Positions 27,122 through 35,147 of a stretch of DNA of 64,000 nucleotides are shown here, in pieces; position 1 is the stretch's first letter, and the number at the start of each line of letters is the position of its first letter. A program made the position numbers and the translations under genes. The stretch lies in the NCBI GenBank assembly GCA_019058315.1, contig JAHPZH010000001.1, positions 467,536 through 531,535 of the forward strand, written 5' to 3'. This DNA comes from Candidatus Helarchaeota archaeon. GTDB lineage: Archaea > Asgardarchaeota > Lokiarchaeia > Helarchaeales > RDOG01. The notes beneath the pieces were generated by a model that saw only the letters and a program-made list of their open reading frames with translations, did no database searches and was not told the DNA's origin.

Positions 27122-27199
27122 GAATTATTTAACGGGCACAAACCGCTGGTCAATTATTTCTTCAAAGATTTATAAAAATAATTTCATCCCAAATAATTC
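27122..27199 (-). promoter_or_regulatory. Candidate SECIS element in 3' UTR of the selenoprotein gene
   Basis: Archaeal SECIS elements lie in the 3' untranslated region. Starting 15 bases after the stop, the minus strand has GAATTATTT-GGG (27199-27188), which can pair with CCC (27136-27134) and AAATAATTC (27130-27122), leaving a GTT bulge. Alternatively the core AGCGG-TTTGTGC-CCGTT (27147-27131) forms a five-pair hairpin. This is the only GC-rich patch in the AT-rich 128-base gap. I did not find the full archaeal consensus with certainty, so this remains a candidate. Confidence 0.33.
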
Positions 27200-27213
27200 T
27201 ATTATTCTTAAAT

Positions 27214-27852
27214 TTAGCTTGGTTTATTTTTAAGATAAACATTTTCGAATATTTGTTTAAAAGTTTCAATTGGTTGACAGCCTGCAAATAATGCTTTTTT
27301 TATATTACCTGCTATAAAGGCGGGAACTGCAGAAATTCCATAAGAAAAAGCCTCTTGTTTCGATTGTTCAACAATAGGAGTAAATAATCCCGTATTTAAT
27401 TCTTCCTCAAGTTCTTCGATATTTAAACCCGTTTCAGCAGCTACGTTTAAAATAACTTTTAGTTTTTCTATGTCTTTCATATCTAAGAAGTAGGCTTTAT
27501 ACATCAAATCCTGAAACATCTCATATTTTTCAGGTTGTAATCTAGCAAATTCAGCTGCTTCAAGTGCTAATCTTGATTTGGATAATGCATTTGGAAGCTT
27601 GATTGAGATATTATTAGTATTTGCAATTTTTTCAATTCGTTTCCAAAAAGATTTAATATAATCATTTACATCAATCGGCAAAAAGGACATTGCCAAATCT
27701 GCTTCAAGCCCCTTTGGATGAAGTTCATATGGTTTCCACGTAATTAACAATTTATATTCTCCTTCTGCATCAATCTTTTTAAGAATCTCCTTAGCTAAAT
27801 AACACCATGGTCAAATAAAATCAAACCAAGCAATAATATTAATTTCTTTCAA
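27214..27852 (-). CDS. DsbA/FrnE-like oxidoreductase, candidate selenoprotein (UPWC)
   Basis: A thioredoxin-fold protein of the DsbA/FrnE group, which exchanges thiols and disulfides. From TTG 27852 the frame reads KEINIIAWFDFI, then TGA (27813-27811), then PWCYLAKEIL and the rest of the family: WKPYELHPKG, SRLALEAAEFA, AYFLDMKDIE and the cis-proline motif SAVPAFI. The TGA falls exactly on the first cysteine of the FrnE active site (CPWC), giving U14-P-W-C17 over 212 residues. GGAGTGAT (27863-27856) is a near-perfect ribosome-binding site for TTG 27852, while the TTG at 27750 would omit the whole active site. Selenocysteine is known in Lokiarchaeota. A sequencing error or a decaying gene are the alternatives. 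Confidence 0.78.
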
Positions 27853-28131
27853 TATATCACTCCGATATTTTATTAATTAGACTAAATATTTCTTTTAATT
27901 TATTCACTATTTTAAAGTTAAAAACATAATATAAAAAATATATTTTAATTTGTTCAATTTAAGTTCAATCTTTGTATATTATTTTATTCTTTATTAAAAT
28001 TCTTAATAATTAATTTAAATTCGTTACACTCCCGAAATGTCCATCAATTCGAAATTTTGTCGACATTTTCTTTGTCAAAAAGACTTATAAGACAAAAGAA
28101 ATAATATATCTCAAACAATTTCAATTTTTAA

Positions 28132-28587
28132 CACCGGGATACTAAAGGAAGTTTTAGAACGAATCACGAGGAAAATAATGGCTCAGTTCCCGATTGGGTA
28201 AAAAACCTTTTTAAGGATATTTCTCCAGAGTCATCAAAAGGCGAAATTCAAGAAGCTCATGATTGGGCAAAGGAAATTATTCGGACCACTGAACAGAAAA
28301 AATCCCGAGACCCATATTGGATAGAATACCCTCTAATACAACGAGAGGCAAAATTATTAGAAGGTGAACATCTTAAAATTTATGGGTATATTCGTTCCAA
28401 TCCCACTTATGATTTAAATAATCTCTTTTTAAGAAGTGGTTGTGAAGAAAATAAATTCTTTAAAATAGTTAATGATTTAATTAACTACAATTATTTGAGA
28501 ATATTTTTTGTTTATTACTCCCTTGATTATACAAATCGACAATCTGCTTCTCCATTTTTAAGAATGAAAAAAAAAGCAGTAACATAA
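28132..28587 (+). pseudogene. Open frame of 151 codons without a start codon
   Basis: Between an upstream TAA (28129-28131) and the TAA at 28585-28587 one frame is open for 151 codons and has protein-like composition (for example VPDWVKNLFKDISPES, AHDWAKEIIRTTEQ, DPYWIEYPLIQREAK, LKIYGYIRSNPTYDL). No ATG, GTG or TTG occurs in this frame before codon 122. The ATG at 28179 belongs to another frame and stops after seven codons. The second half looks like a winged helix (IYGYIRS..FFKIVNDLINYNYLRI). It is most likely a gene whose 5' end was lost, or one with a rare start codon. It lies 40 bases before the DUF2059 gene. Confidence 0.5.
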
Positions 28588-28627
28588 TGGATTCAAATTA
28601 GTATTAGAATATGGGAGGAAGAAATTT

Positions 28628-28993
28628 TTGACAGATATGTCCAATAAATCTAAATTAGATGATATAAGAAAACTTATTGAGCTTATGGGCGCAAAAAATA
28701 TCGCACGGCAATCGTTCGATTTTATTTTACAATCTTATAAGGAACAAGACCCTGAGATATATGAAATTTTAGAAAAAAGAATTAATTTAGAAGAATTGAT
28801 TGTTGAAATTTTGACTAATGTATATAATAAATATTTCACTGAAGCTGAAATTGAAGAATTGATACGTTTTTATGAAAGTTCGCTTGGAAAAAAATTATTG
28901 AGCTTAAGCCCTAAAATGTTTCAGGAAGCTGCGCAAATGGCTCAAGAACATGTTCAGAAAAAATTAGAAGAATATACGGATTATTTCTCTTAA
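28628..28993 (+). CDS. DUF2059-like helical protein
   Basis: The 121-residue all-helical protein shows the DUF2059 pattern: ARQSFDFILQSYKEQDPEIY, then LVEILTNVYNKYFTEAEIEEL-IRFYESSLGKKLLSLSP and a final M.EAAQMAQEHVQKKLEEY helix. Bacterial members are usually secreted, but this one has no signal peptide. The start is TTG at 28628, preceded by GGGAGGAAG (28612-28620), a strong ribosome-binding site. Its last codons overlap the end of the convergent LRR gene by four bases. Confidence 0.75.
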   Translation: MTDMSNKSKLDDIRKLIELMGAKNIARQSFDFILQSYKEQDPEIYEILEKRINLEELIVEILTNVYNKYFTEAEIEELIRFYESSLGKKLLSLSPKMFQEAAQMAQEHVQKKLEEYTDYFS

Positions 28994-30081
28994 TAAAAAT
29001 CTTTAATTTTTTTAGATAGTTTATCAATTTCCTTTTGTAGGTGTTCATAATCTTCCAATTTTAAACCTTTCATTTTGCTTTTCGCTTCTAATATTCCTAA
29101 TTTCTGAATTAGTCTATTTAATTCTTCTTTTCTTTTTTCTTCAGTTTGTTTTAAAAAATTAACTATAAAATATGCTCCACTTTGATAGAGTTCCTTGTCC
29201 TCTTTTGATAAAAGCTCTGGACTAAGTTTAAAGTTCAATAAATTTTCTAATTTACCTAGTCCCTCAATTTTTTTTATTTTATTATTTGCCAGATATAAAT
29301 CCTTTAAATTCTTCAGATTTTCTAATCCCTCAATATTCATAATCTGATTATTACTAATTCCAAGACTAGTTAAGTTTCTTAGGTTTGTTAATCCTTCAAT
29401 TTTTTTAATCTGATTATTATTTAACCATAATTCATTTAAATTCGGGAGAGTATAAAGGCCCTCTATTTTTTGAATTTTATTGAAATCAGCACTTAATAAT
29501 TCTAAATTCTTAAGATTACTTAGACCTTCTATTTTTGTGATATCATTATTGTATATAAATAACTTTTTTAGATTGATGAGATAATCTAATCCTTCAATTT
29601 TTTTTATTTTATTATGGTGAATACTCAGTTCTTCCAAGTTTTTGAGATTATCCAATCCCTCAATTTTTTGAATATTGTTATTACCAATCCAAAGAATTAT
29701 TAAATCTGAAAGGTTTTCAAGGCCTTCTATTCGTTCTATTTGATTATTATATAAGCTCAATTTTACTAATTGTTTTAGGTTATCAAGCCCCTCAATTTTG
29801 GTAATTTTATTTGTAGATATATGTAAACATTCTAGTTGGGACAGATTTTCTAATCTCTCTATTTTTATAATTTGATTCGAATTAAGATTTAATTCCCTTA
29901 AATGTGTTAAACTCTCAATATTTTTAGGAATTTCTGTCAAATCACTATGAAATAAACTAAACTTTACTACATATCCATTTTTATCAATATCAAGTTGATA
30001 GGAAGCTAATTTATATTTATCATTCAATTTCGAAATTACTTCTCTTTCTTGCGTATCCTTAATTTCTTGGATTGCTTTCAT
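28990..30081 (-). CDS. SDS22-like leucine-rich repeat protein
   Basis: The 363-residue protein has about ten consecutive 22-residue leucine-rich repeats (about residues 55-280) of the form LKNLxxLxLxxNxIxKIEGL, the SDS22/internalin class. They form a curved solenoid for protein binding. A C-terminal coiled coil (about 295-363) rich in Lys/Glu follows. No signal peptide or membrane segment is present, so it should act in the cytoplasm. SDS22 regulates protein phosphatase 1 in eukaryotes, but no phosphatase gene is in the window. Ordered LRR proteins of this type are frequent in Asgard archaea. Confidence 0.9.
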   Translation of the reverse strand: MKAIQEIKDTQEREVISKLNDKYKLASYQLDIDKNGYVVKFSLFHSDLTEIPKNIESLTHLRELNLNSNQIIKIERLENLSQLECLHISTNKITKIEGLDNLKQLVKLSLYNNQIERIEGLENLSDLIILWIGNNNIQKIEGLDNLKNLEELSIHHNKIKKIEGLDYLINLKKLFIYNNDITKIEGLSNLKNLELLSADFNKIQKIEGLYTLPNLNELWLNNNQIKKIEGLTNLRNLTSLGISNNQIMNIEGLENLKNLKDLYLANNKIKKIEGLGKLENLLNFKLSPELLSKEDKELYQSGAYFIVNFLKQTEEKRKEELNRLIQKLGILEAKSKMKGLKLEDYEHLQKEIDKLSKKIKDFY

Positions 30082-30224
30082 TGAAAATCCCTATTAGTAA
30101 TATGCCTTTAAACTCAAATAATTCTTAGTATTATGAATTATCTTAATAATTTATACGATAAAATAATTTAGGATATAATTAAAAGTAGTTTTTTAAATTG
30201 TTTAGTTAAAATTGGAAGTAATAT

Positions 30225-31073
30225 TTAAAAATCCCATTTCTTTAATTTTCTTTTCTTGGGTTTCGCTGTTTTCTTTAATAATTCATCCTTAGCAATCAAT
30301 GCTGCACCTAATGCACCAATTATCTGAGGATCTATGGGGACTTGTAAAAGTTTCATTCCTAATTTTTCTTCAAGAGCTTTTTTCACACCGATATTTTTAG
30401 CTACGCCACCTGTTATAGTCAGATCAGGTTCTAATCCAACCCTATTAATTAATGACATTGTCCGGCTAGCTATTGATTGATGCAGTCCTGCAACTATATC
30501 TACGACTCTTTTGCCTTCTGCAACTAAACTGACTACTTCTGATTCTGCAAAAACACTACATTGTGAAGTTATCAGTGCTGGGCGTTTAGATTTTAAAGAT
30601 AATGGTCCTAATTCATCAAGAGTAGTCTCAAGAGCTTTTGCCATAACTTCTAAAAATCTACCTGTACCAGCAGCGCATTTATCATTCATTGCAAAATCTA
30701 CTAATTTTCCAGTTTTATCAATTTTAATGACTTTGCAATCTTGACCCCCAATATCCACTATTGTGCGTACAGAAGGAAGAAAATGATGCGCTCCTCGCCC
30801 ATGACAAGTGATTTCTGAAATATTTTGATTCGCAAAGGGAACACGGACACGCCCGTAACCTGTGCCCACAATAAATTCAATATCATCTCGAGTTAAGCCG
30901 GTTTCTTGAAGTACTTCATCCATTGCATCATTTGAAGTCTTAGATGGGAGGATTCTTGTAGGTACTACTGAACTTGCTAATATAACCGGTTCATCGGAAT
31001 TATCTTCACCATTAAATTTAAGAAGAACTGCCTTTCCGGTTAGAGAACCGACATCAATTCCAGCAACAATCAA
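30225..31073 (-). CDS. BadF/HgdC-type ATPase, activator of 2-hydroxyacyl-CoA dehydratase or benzoyl-CoA reductase family
   Basis: These homodimeric ASKHA ATPases carry a [4Fe-4S] cluster and drive low-potential electrons from ferredoxin into dehydratase/reductase partners. The 282-residue product has GIDVGSLTGKAVLL (phosphate 1), DIGGQDCKVIKID (phosphate 2), the cluster cysteines in NDKCAAGTGRFLEVMA and SQCSVFAESE, and ITGGVAKNIGV and GALGAALIA near the end. The catalytic partner subunits are not in the window, so its substrate is unknown. The two ferredoxins could serve as electron donors. Confidence 0.92.
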   Translation of the reverse strand: MIVAGIDVGSLTGKAVLLKFNGEDNSDEPVILASSVVPTRILPSKTSNDAMDEVLQETGLTRDDIEFIVGTGYGRVRVPFANQNISEITCHGRGAHHFLPSVRTIVDIGGQDCKVIKIDKTGKLVDFAMNDKCAAGTGRFLEVMAKALETTLDELGPLSLKSKRPALITSQCSVFAESEVVSLVAEGKRVVDIVAGLHQSIASRTMSLINRVGLEPDLTITGGVAKNIGVKKALEEKLGMKLLQVPIDPQIIGALGAALIAKDELLKKTAKPKKRKLKKWDF

Positions 31074-31277
31074 ATGCGCAACCTCGAAATTTTAAAAAAG
31101 TAATAGACAAATTAAGCTTCAAGTAATTCTAAGTAATTAATTTTTTAAAAGTAATTATAATAGGTTTGATAATTAGTTAAGATTTCAATTAGAAATGTAT
31201 TAGAATTACAAAAGTTTATAATTATTTTATCGATAAAATTAATTAATGAATCGAAATTGTTTTTGAGGATTATTTAA

Positions 31278-32060
31278 TTGGTGAAAAACAATTTAAATAA
31301 AAGGGTAATTGCCGTTGTGGGTAAGGGTGGGACTGGAAAGACTATAACTACTGCATTAATGGCTAAAATCATAGCTAGAAGTAAAAAATATAAGTTATTC
31401 CTGATTGATGCAGATCCAGCAATGGCACATCTAGCAAGGGTTTTAGGTTTAGATGTTTCCAAAACTTTAGAAGACATTCGTGATGAAATAATAGAAGTTG
31501 CAGGTAGAAAGATAACAGAAGAAAAAGAAGAAATGGTTAGAACTTTGGATTACAAAGTATTTGATGCGTTAGTAGAGGGAAAAGAATTCTCGTTATTAGC
31601 AATGGGTAGACCTGAAGGACCTGGCTGTTTTTGTCCTGCTAATGTCTTATTAAGGAAAAGTATTGAGGTTTTATCCAAATACTTTGATATTATGTTAATC
31701 GACTGTGAAGCAGGTTTAGAGCATATTAATAGAAAAGTGATACGAAATATTGATACCTTAATTATGGTTTCAGACTCTACTATTAGGGGAGTACAGACTG
31801 CAGAAGCTATAAATAAAGTCTCTGAGAAATTTACTAAAAGTAAAAATACAGGACTTGTAATTAATAGGGTAAAAAATTCAGCAGAAACAATTCAAAAATA
31901 TGCAGAAAAAGTGGGTTTAAAGATATTAGGATTAATACCTGAAGATCCTTACATTACTGAATTAGATAATTCTGGTGGAACTTTAAAAGATCTCCCTGAA
32001 GATAGCCCTACTATAAGGGCTGTTGAAAAAATAATAAAAAATATTGGTATCGAACTTTAA
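31278..32060 (+). CDS. cooC: CooC-type ATPase (nickel insertion for CO dehydrogenase)
   Basis: A P-loop ATPase of the MinD/ParA class. The deviant Walker A is VVGKGGTGKTITT (residues 14-26), with DADP for Walker A-prime and LIDCEAGLEH for Walker B. The CxC metal motif of CooC is present (GPGCFCPAN, Cys117 and Cys119). CooC delivers Ni to the C cluster of carbon monoxide dehydrogenase. No CODH gene is in the window, but an ACS-beta-like gene at 22235-22999 suggests this lineage handles CO/acetyl-CoA chemistry. It overlaps the convergent rph gene by four bases. Confidence 0.9.
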   Translation: MVKNNLNKRVIAVVGKGGTGKTITTALMAKIIARSKKYKLFLIDADPAMAHLARVLGLDVSKTLEDIRDEIIEVAGRKITEEKEEMVRTLDYKVFDALVEGKEFSLLAMGRPEGPGCFCPANVLLRKSIEVLSKYFDIMLIDCEAGLEHINRKVIRNIDTLIMVSDSTIRGVQTAEAINKVSEKFTKSKNTGLVINRVKNSAETIQKYAEKVGLKILGLIPEDPYITELDNSGGTLKDLPEDSPTIRAVEKIIKNIGIEL

Positions 32061-32779
32061 ATTAATTTTAAAGCTTCTTTTTGTTTTGAAATTAAGATTT
32101 TAATACCTTTTTCTGCTACATTTAATACTTCATCTAAGAGTTCTCTAGAGAAAGGCTCAATTTCAGCAGTTGCTTGAATCTCAACAAATTTTCCTGATTC
32201 AGTCATAATACAATTAAAATCAACATTAACCATGGAATCTTCCTGGTAATTCAAATCTAATAAAATTTGACTATCTGTAATTCCCGCGCTTATGGCTGCT
32301 ATAAATTCTATAATTGGATTCTCTGAAATTATATTATTCTCTAATAAATGATTCACTGCATCATAAAGCGCAATAAAAGCTCCTGTAATGGATGCAGTTC
32401 GTGTCCCTCCATCTGCTTGAATGACATCACAATCAATATAAACTGATCTTTCCCCTAATTTGTCTAGATCAATAGCAGCTCTTAAAGATCTACCAATTAA
32501 TCGTGAAATCTCCATTGTTCTGCCATGAATGTGACCTATCCTGCTTTCCCGCTCGTTTCTCGTATGGGTGGCCCTTGGAAGCATGGCATATTGAGCTGTT
32601 AACCATCCACTTCCTTTTCCCATCATCCATGGAGGTACTCTTTCAAGAACGCTCGCACAGCAAAGAACTTTTGTATCTCCAAATTCTATCAAGACATTAC
32701 CTTCTGGAAATTTAACAAAATTTCTTGTTATTGTCACAGTTCGTAATTCATCAAACTTTCTCTTATCTACTCGTTCCAT
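32057..32779 (-). CDS. rph: RNase PH (bacterial type)
   Basis: A phosphorolytic 3'-5' exoribonuclease that trims tRNA 3' ends. The 240-residue sequence matches bacterial RNase PH rather than the archaeal exosome subunit Rrp41: DELRTVTITRNF, GNVLIEFGDTKVLCCASV, GKGSGWLTAQYAMLPRATHT, GRTMEISRLIGRSLRAAID, DCDVIQADGGTRTASITGAF. The phosphate-binding GGTR and the catalytic Asp in the DSQILLDLNYQEDS segment are present. It stands alone, apart from exosome genes. Rrp41 would begin with a DGRR.DELRP block and have different loops. Confidence 0.9.
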   Translation of the reverse strand: MERVDKRKFDELRTVTITRNFVKFPEGNVLIEFGDTKVLCCASVLERVPPWMMGKGSGWLTAQYAMLPRATHTRNERESRIGHIHGRTMEISRLIGRSLRAAIDLDKLGERSVYIDCDVIQADGGTRTASITGAFIALYDAVNHLLENNIISENPIIEFIAAISAGITDSQILLDLNYQEDSMVNVDFNCIMTESGKFVEIQATAEIEPFSRELLDEVLNVAEKGIKILISKQKEALKLI

Positions 32780-32900
32780 TTAAAAAATTTCCTTAATTTA
32801 TAAAATTGTATTAAATAAAACTTATTTGCTAATTGTTAAATTAAAACTTTTTAACTATTAATTATTATGGCTCATAACTCAAAAAAAATGAGGTTTTTTC

Positions 32901-33836
32901 ATGATAATTGACTTCCACACACACATTTGGACCGAAAAAATGGTTTCTCCAGGATATAAAAAATATCTAAATAATTTTTCGGAAATATCACATGTAGATA
33001 CTAATCAATATAAAGCAGATCCAAATAATCTAATTGAAGATTTGGATGAAGCGGAAATTGATAAGGCTGTTATATTCATTTCAGATTATTCGTTCACGGA
33101 AGCCAAAATGGCAACGTCTATTGAAGACTATATTAATTTTGTAATTAAAAGCTGTGATGAATATAATGATAAATTTATCGGATTAGTGGGTGTAGACCCC
33201 AGACATGGAGAGAAAGCACTAGATTTGATCAAATATGGAATTGAACAAGGTTTGAAAGGTTTAGTCTTAACTCCTACTACTGGGTTTTTTCTAAATGATA
33301 AAATTGTAACTCCTCTTTATGACCTTGCTCAAGAATTAAAAATTCCTATTATAATTCATGATTTTGAACTTGTTCCAATGCCATTTGCTATCAAATATAT
33401 CGACCCTTTTACTCTTGATGATGTATTAATGAAATATCCTGATGTAAAATTTGTTCTAGCACCAATTGGTATGGCAACTGGTCAAACAATAATGATGATA
33501 GCAATACGGCATTTAACTCATGTATATGGAGAAATTTCGGGGTTTACTACACAATTTCTGGTTAATAAAATGCCTGATATGTTTATCGTCCAGCCATTAG
33601 GGATGTCAAAAGCACTCTATGGATCCGAAAATATGCTTTTTGGTAGTAATTGGCCATTTTTTGAAAATGTAGTTCGCCTTAAGGAATGGACCCAGAAAAT
33701 TAGAAACGCAAAACTTCCTTTACTCATGAGACCTCTTGGATTCCCAAGCTTAGAGGACGAAGATAGGGAGAATATTTTAGGATTAAATGCCGCTAAGCTT
33801 TTTGGGGTAAAAATTGAGCGTCGCAAAAAGAAATAA
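32901..33836 (+). CDS. Amidohydrolase-related protein with degenerate metal site
   Basis: The 311-residue TIM-barrel protein belongs to the amidohydrolase-2 (ACMSD-like) family. It has DFHTHIW at the N terminus (His6 and His8) and IIIHDFEL with His153. Two further positions look changed: the usual LaHlG reads LAPIG (Pro188), and the usual fGSDyP reads FGSNWP (Asn250 in place of the metal-binding Asp). It may therefore bind metal weakly or not catalyse hydrolysis. It lies 53 bases before the UPF0280 gene on the same strand. Confidence 0.8.
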   Translation: MIIDFHTHIWTEKMVSPGYKKYLNNFSEISHVDTNQYKADPNNLIEDLDEAEIDKAVIFISDYSFTEAKMATSIEDYINFVIKSCDEYNDKFIGLVGVDPRHGEKALDLIKYGIEQGLKGLVLTPTTGFFLNDKIVTPLYDLAQELKIPIIIHDFELVPMPFAIKYIDPFTLDDVLMKYPDVKFVLAPIGMATGQTIMMIAIRHLTHVYGEISGFTTQFLVNKMPDMFIVQPLGMSKALYGSENMLFGSNWPFFENVVRLKEWTQKIRNAKLPLLMRPLGFPSLEDEDRENILGLNAAKLFGVKIERRKKK

Positions 33837-33889
33837 ATTTATATTTAATACTATATCTTTTTATAAGACTTCTTAAGAATGATTATATC

Positions 33890-34663
33890 ATGAAAAATTT
33901 GTACAGCGAACATACAATTATTAAAGAAAGTGATATTTTTATTAAGTCAGACCTCAAACTCGCCATAGATAAGGCGATTGAATCTATTAAAAAAAATCGT
34001 AAGATCTTAGAAAGATATATCAAAAAACATCCCGATTTTAAAAGTTCTTTTAAACCGATTAAGATTAATAAAGATGCTCCTCTAATAATAAGAATGATGG
34101 CTCTAGCTGCAGAAAAATCGGAAGTAGGACCGATGGCTGCAGTTGCTGGTGCATTAGCTGATTTGGGATTGGATGATATGCGTAAAATCGAAGCTAAGGT
34201 TTGTGTTATTGAGAATGGAGGGGAGATAAGTGCTTATTCCAATATCCAAATAGATGTTGGAATTTATGCTGGTGAATCAATTCTATCTGAGAAAATAGGA
34301 TTTAGATTGAATCCAAAGGATTTTCCTATAGGTATTGGAACAAGCTCAGGAACTGTAGGTCATGCATTTAGTTTCGGAGTTGCGGATGCTGCTATAGCAA
34401 TTGCGGATAATGCAACACTTGCTGATGCTGCGGCAACAGCAATAGGAAATGAAGTACGTGGAAAAGATCGGGAAAAATCTATACAAAATGGTCTAGAAGT
34501 TGCAGAGACTATTGAAGGAGTTAGAGGTGCCTTTATAATACTTGGAGATAAAGCTGGTACTGTTGGAAAGCTTCCACAATTTATAAAAATTAAAGGAAAA
34601 AAATGGGAACTCGTAAAGCAAAAATTAGATTTTTTACCAGATTACATAAGAGATTTTTATTAA
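33890..34663 (+). CDS. UPF0280/ApbE-like family protein
   Basis: The 257-residue protein matches the UPF0280 family, related in fold to ApbE FAD:protein FMN transferases. Conserved segments are GPMAAVAGALADL, VCVIENGGEI, PIGIGTSSGTVGHAFSFG, DAAIAIADNATLADAAATAIGN and GDKAGTVGKLP. The biochemical function is not established. Members occur mostly in methanogens and other anaerobes. It follows the amidohydrolase-like gene, and both may be on one transcript. Confidence 0.85.
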   Translation: MKNLYSEHTIIKESDIFIKSDLKLAIDKAIESIKKNRKILERYIKKHPDFKSSFKPIKINKDAPLIIRMMALAAEKSEVGPMAAVAGALADLGLDDMRKIEAKVCVIENGGEISAYSNIQIDVGIYAGESILSEKIGFRLNPKDFPIGIGTSSGTVGHAFSFGVADAAIAIADNATLADAAATAIGNEVRGKDREKSIQNGLEVAETIEGVRGAFIILGDKAGTVGKLPQFIKIKGKKWELVKQKLDFLPDYIRDFY

Positions 34664-34716
34664 ACTGTGTTCAAAATCTATTTCTCTGAGGATGTGATTA
34701 TGAGAAAACAAGACCC

Positions 34717-34890
34717 TTATTTTACGAAGTGATCAATTTTTCTTTGTATTGTTGGTTCAAATTTGTCACATTTAATTGGTAATTTAGCTATATACTCCTT
34801 GTTAAGTTCACAATAGGCTAACCTACTAATTTTTCCCCATTTGCACTTACTACACATGTTTTCAATTTTTCTTTTTATCTTTATGGTCAA
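34717..34890 (-). CDS. Small four-cysteine protein
   Basis: This 57-residue frame begins with TTG at 34890 and has a good ribosome-binding site (GGAGAAC, 34902-34896). It reads TIKIKRKIENMCSKCKWGKI, then AYCEL, and KCDKFEP near residue 41. The four cysteines (13, 16, 27, 41: CxxC-x10-C-x13-C) would hold a zinc ion or an iron-sulfur cluster. An ATG at codon 12 is an alternative start but would leave only 46 residues. No family is recognised, and it fills what would otherwise be a gap. Confidence 0.5.
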   Translation of the reverse strand: MTIKIKRKIENMCSKCKWGKISRLAYCELNKEYIAKLPIKCDKFEPTIQRKIDHFVK

Positions 34891-35147
34891 AAATCGTTCT
34901 CCAAAATATTAGACTAATAGAATTAAGGATTAAAACATATTATAATTTAATTACTTATTGTCGGTGATAATAAGGATAAACAATATAATCTTTGATGAAT
35001 TTATTGATTACTTGGACAAATGACATTTTAAGTTGAAAAAATTTTTTAATTTTAACCTTCTTTTATTATTCTGCTATAATAATTTTTTATTTTAAGTGGA
35101 TTAATAAGAATTTAATATAAAAATAGTTTTATTATTTTTTAAAAAGG

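Noticed and set aside
26997..27233. A plus-strand frame of 78 codons across the selenoprotein 3' UTR
   Set aside because: It lies opposite the small membrane protein and the candidate SECIS region and has no family resemblance or ribosome-binding site.
27214..27750. The DsbA-like gene starting at TTG 27750 as a complete protein
   Set aside because: This start removes the active-site CxxC equivalent and has no ribosome-binding site, whereas the upstream frame with TGA restores the full family.
28179..28202. ATG at 28179 as start of the orphan frame
   Set aside because: It is in another frame and meets a stop after seven codons.
32057..32779. Exosome subunit Rrp41
   Set aside because: The conserved blocks match bacterial RNase PH, and no exosome neighbours are present.
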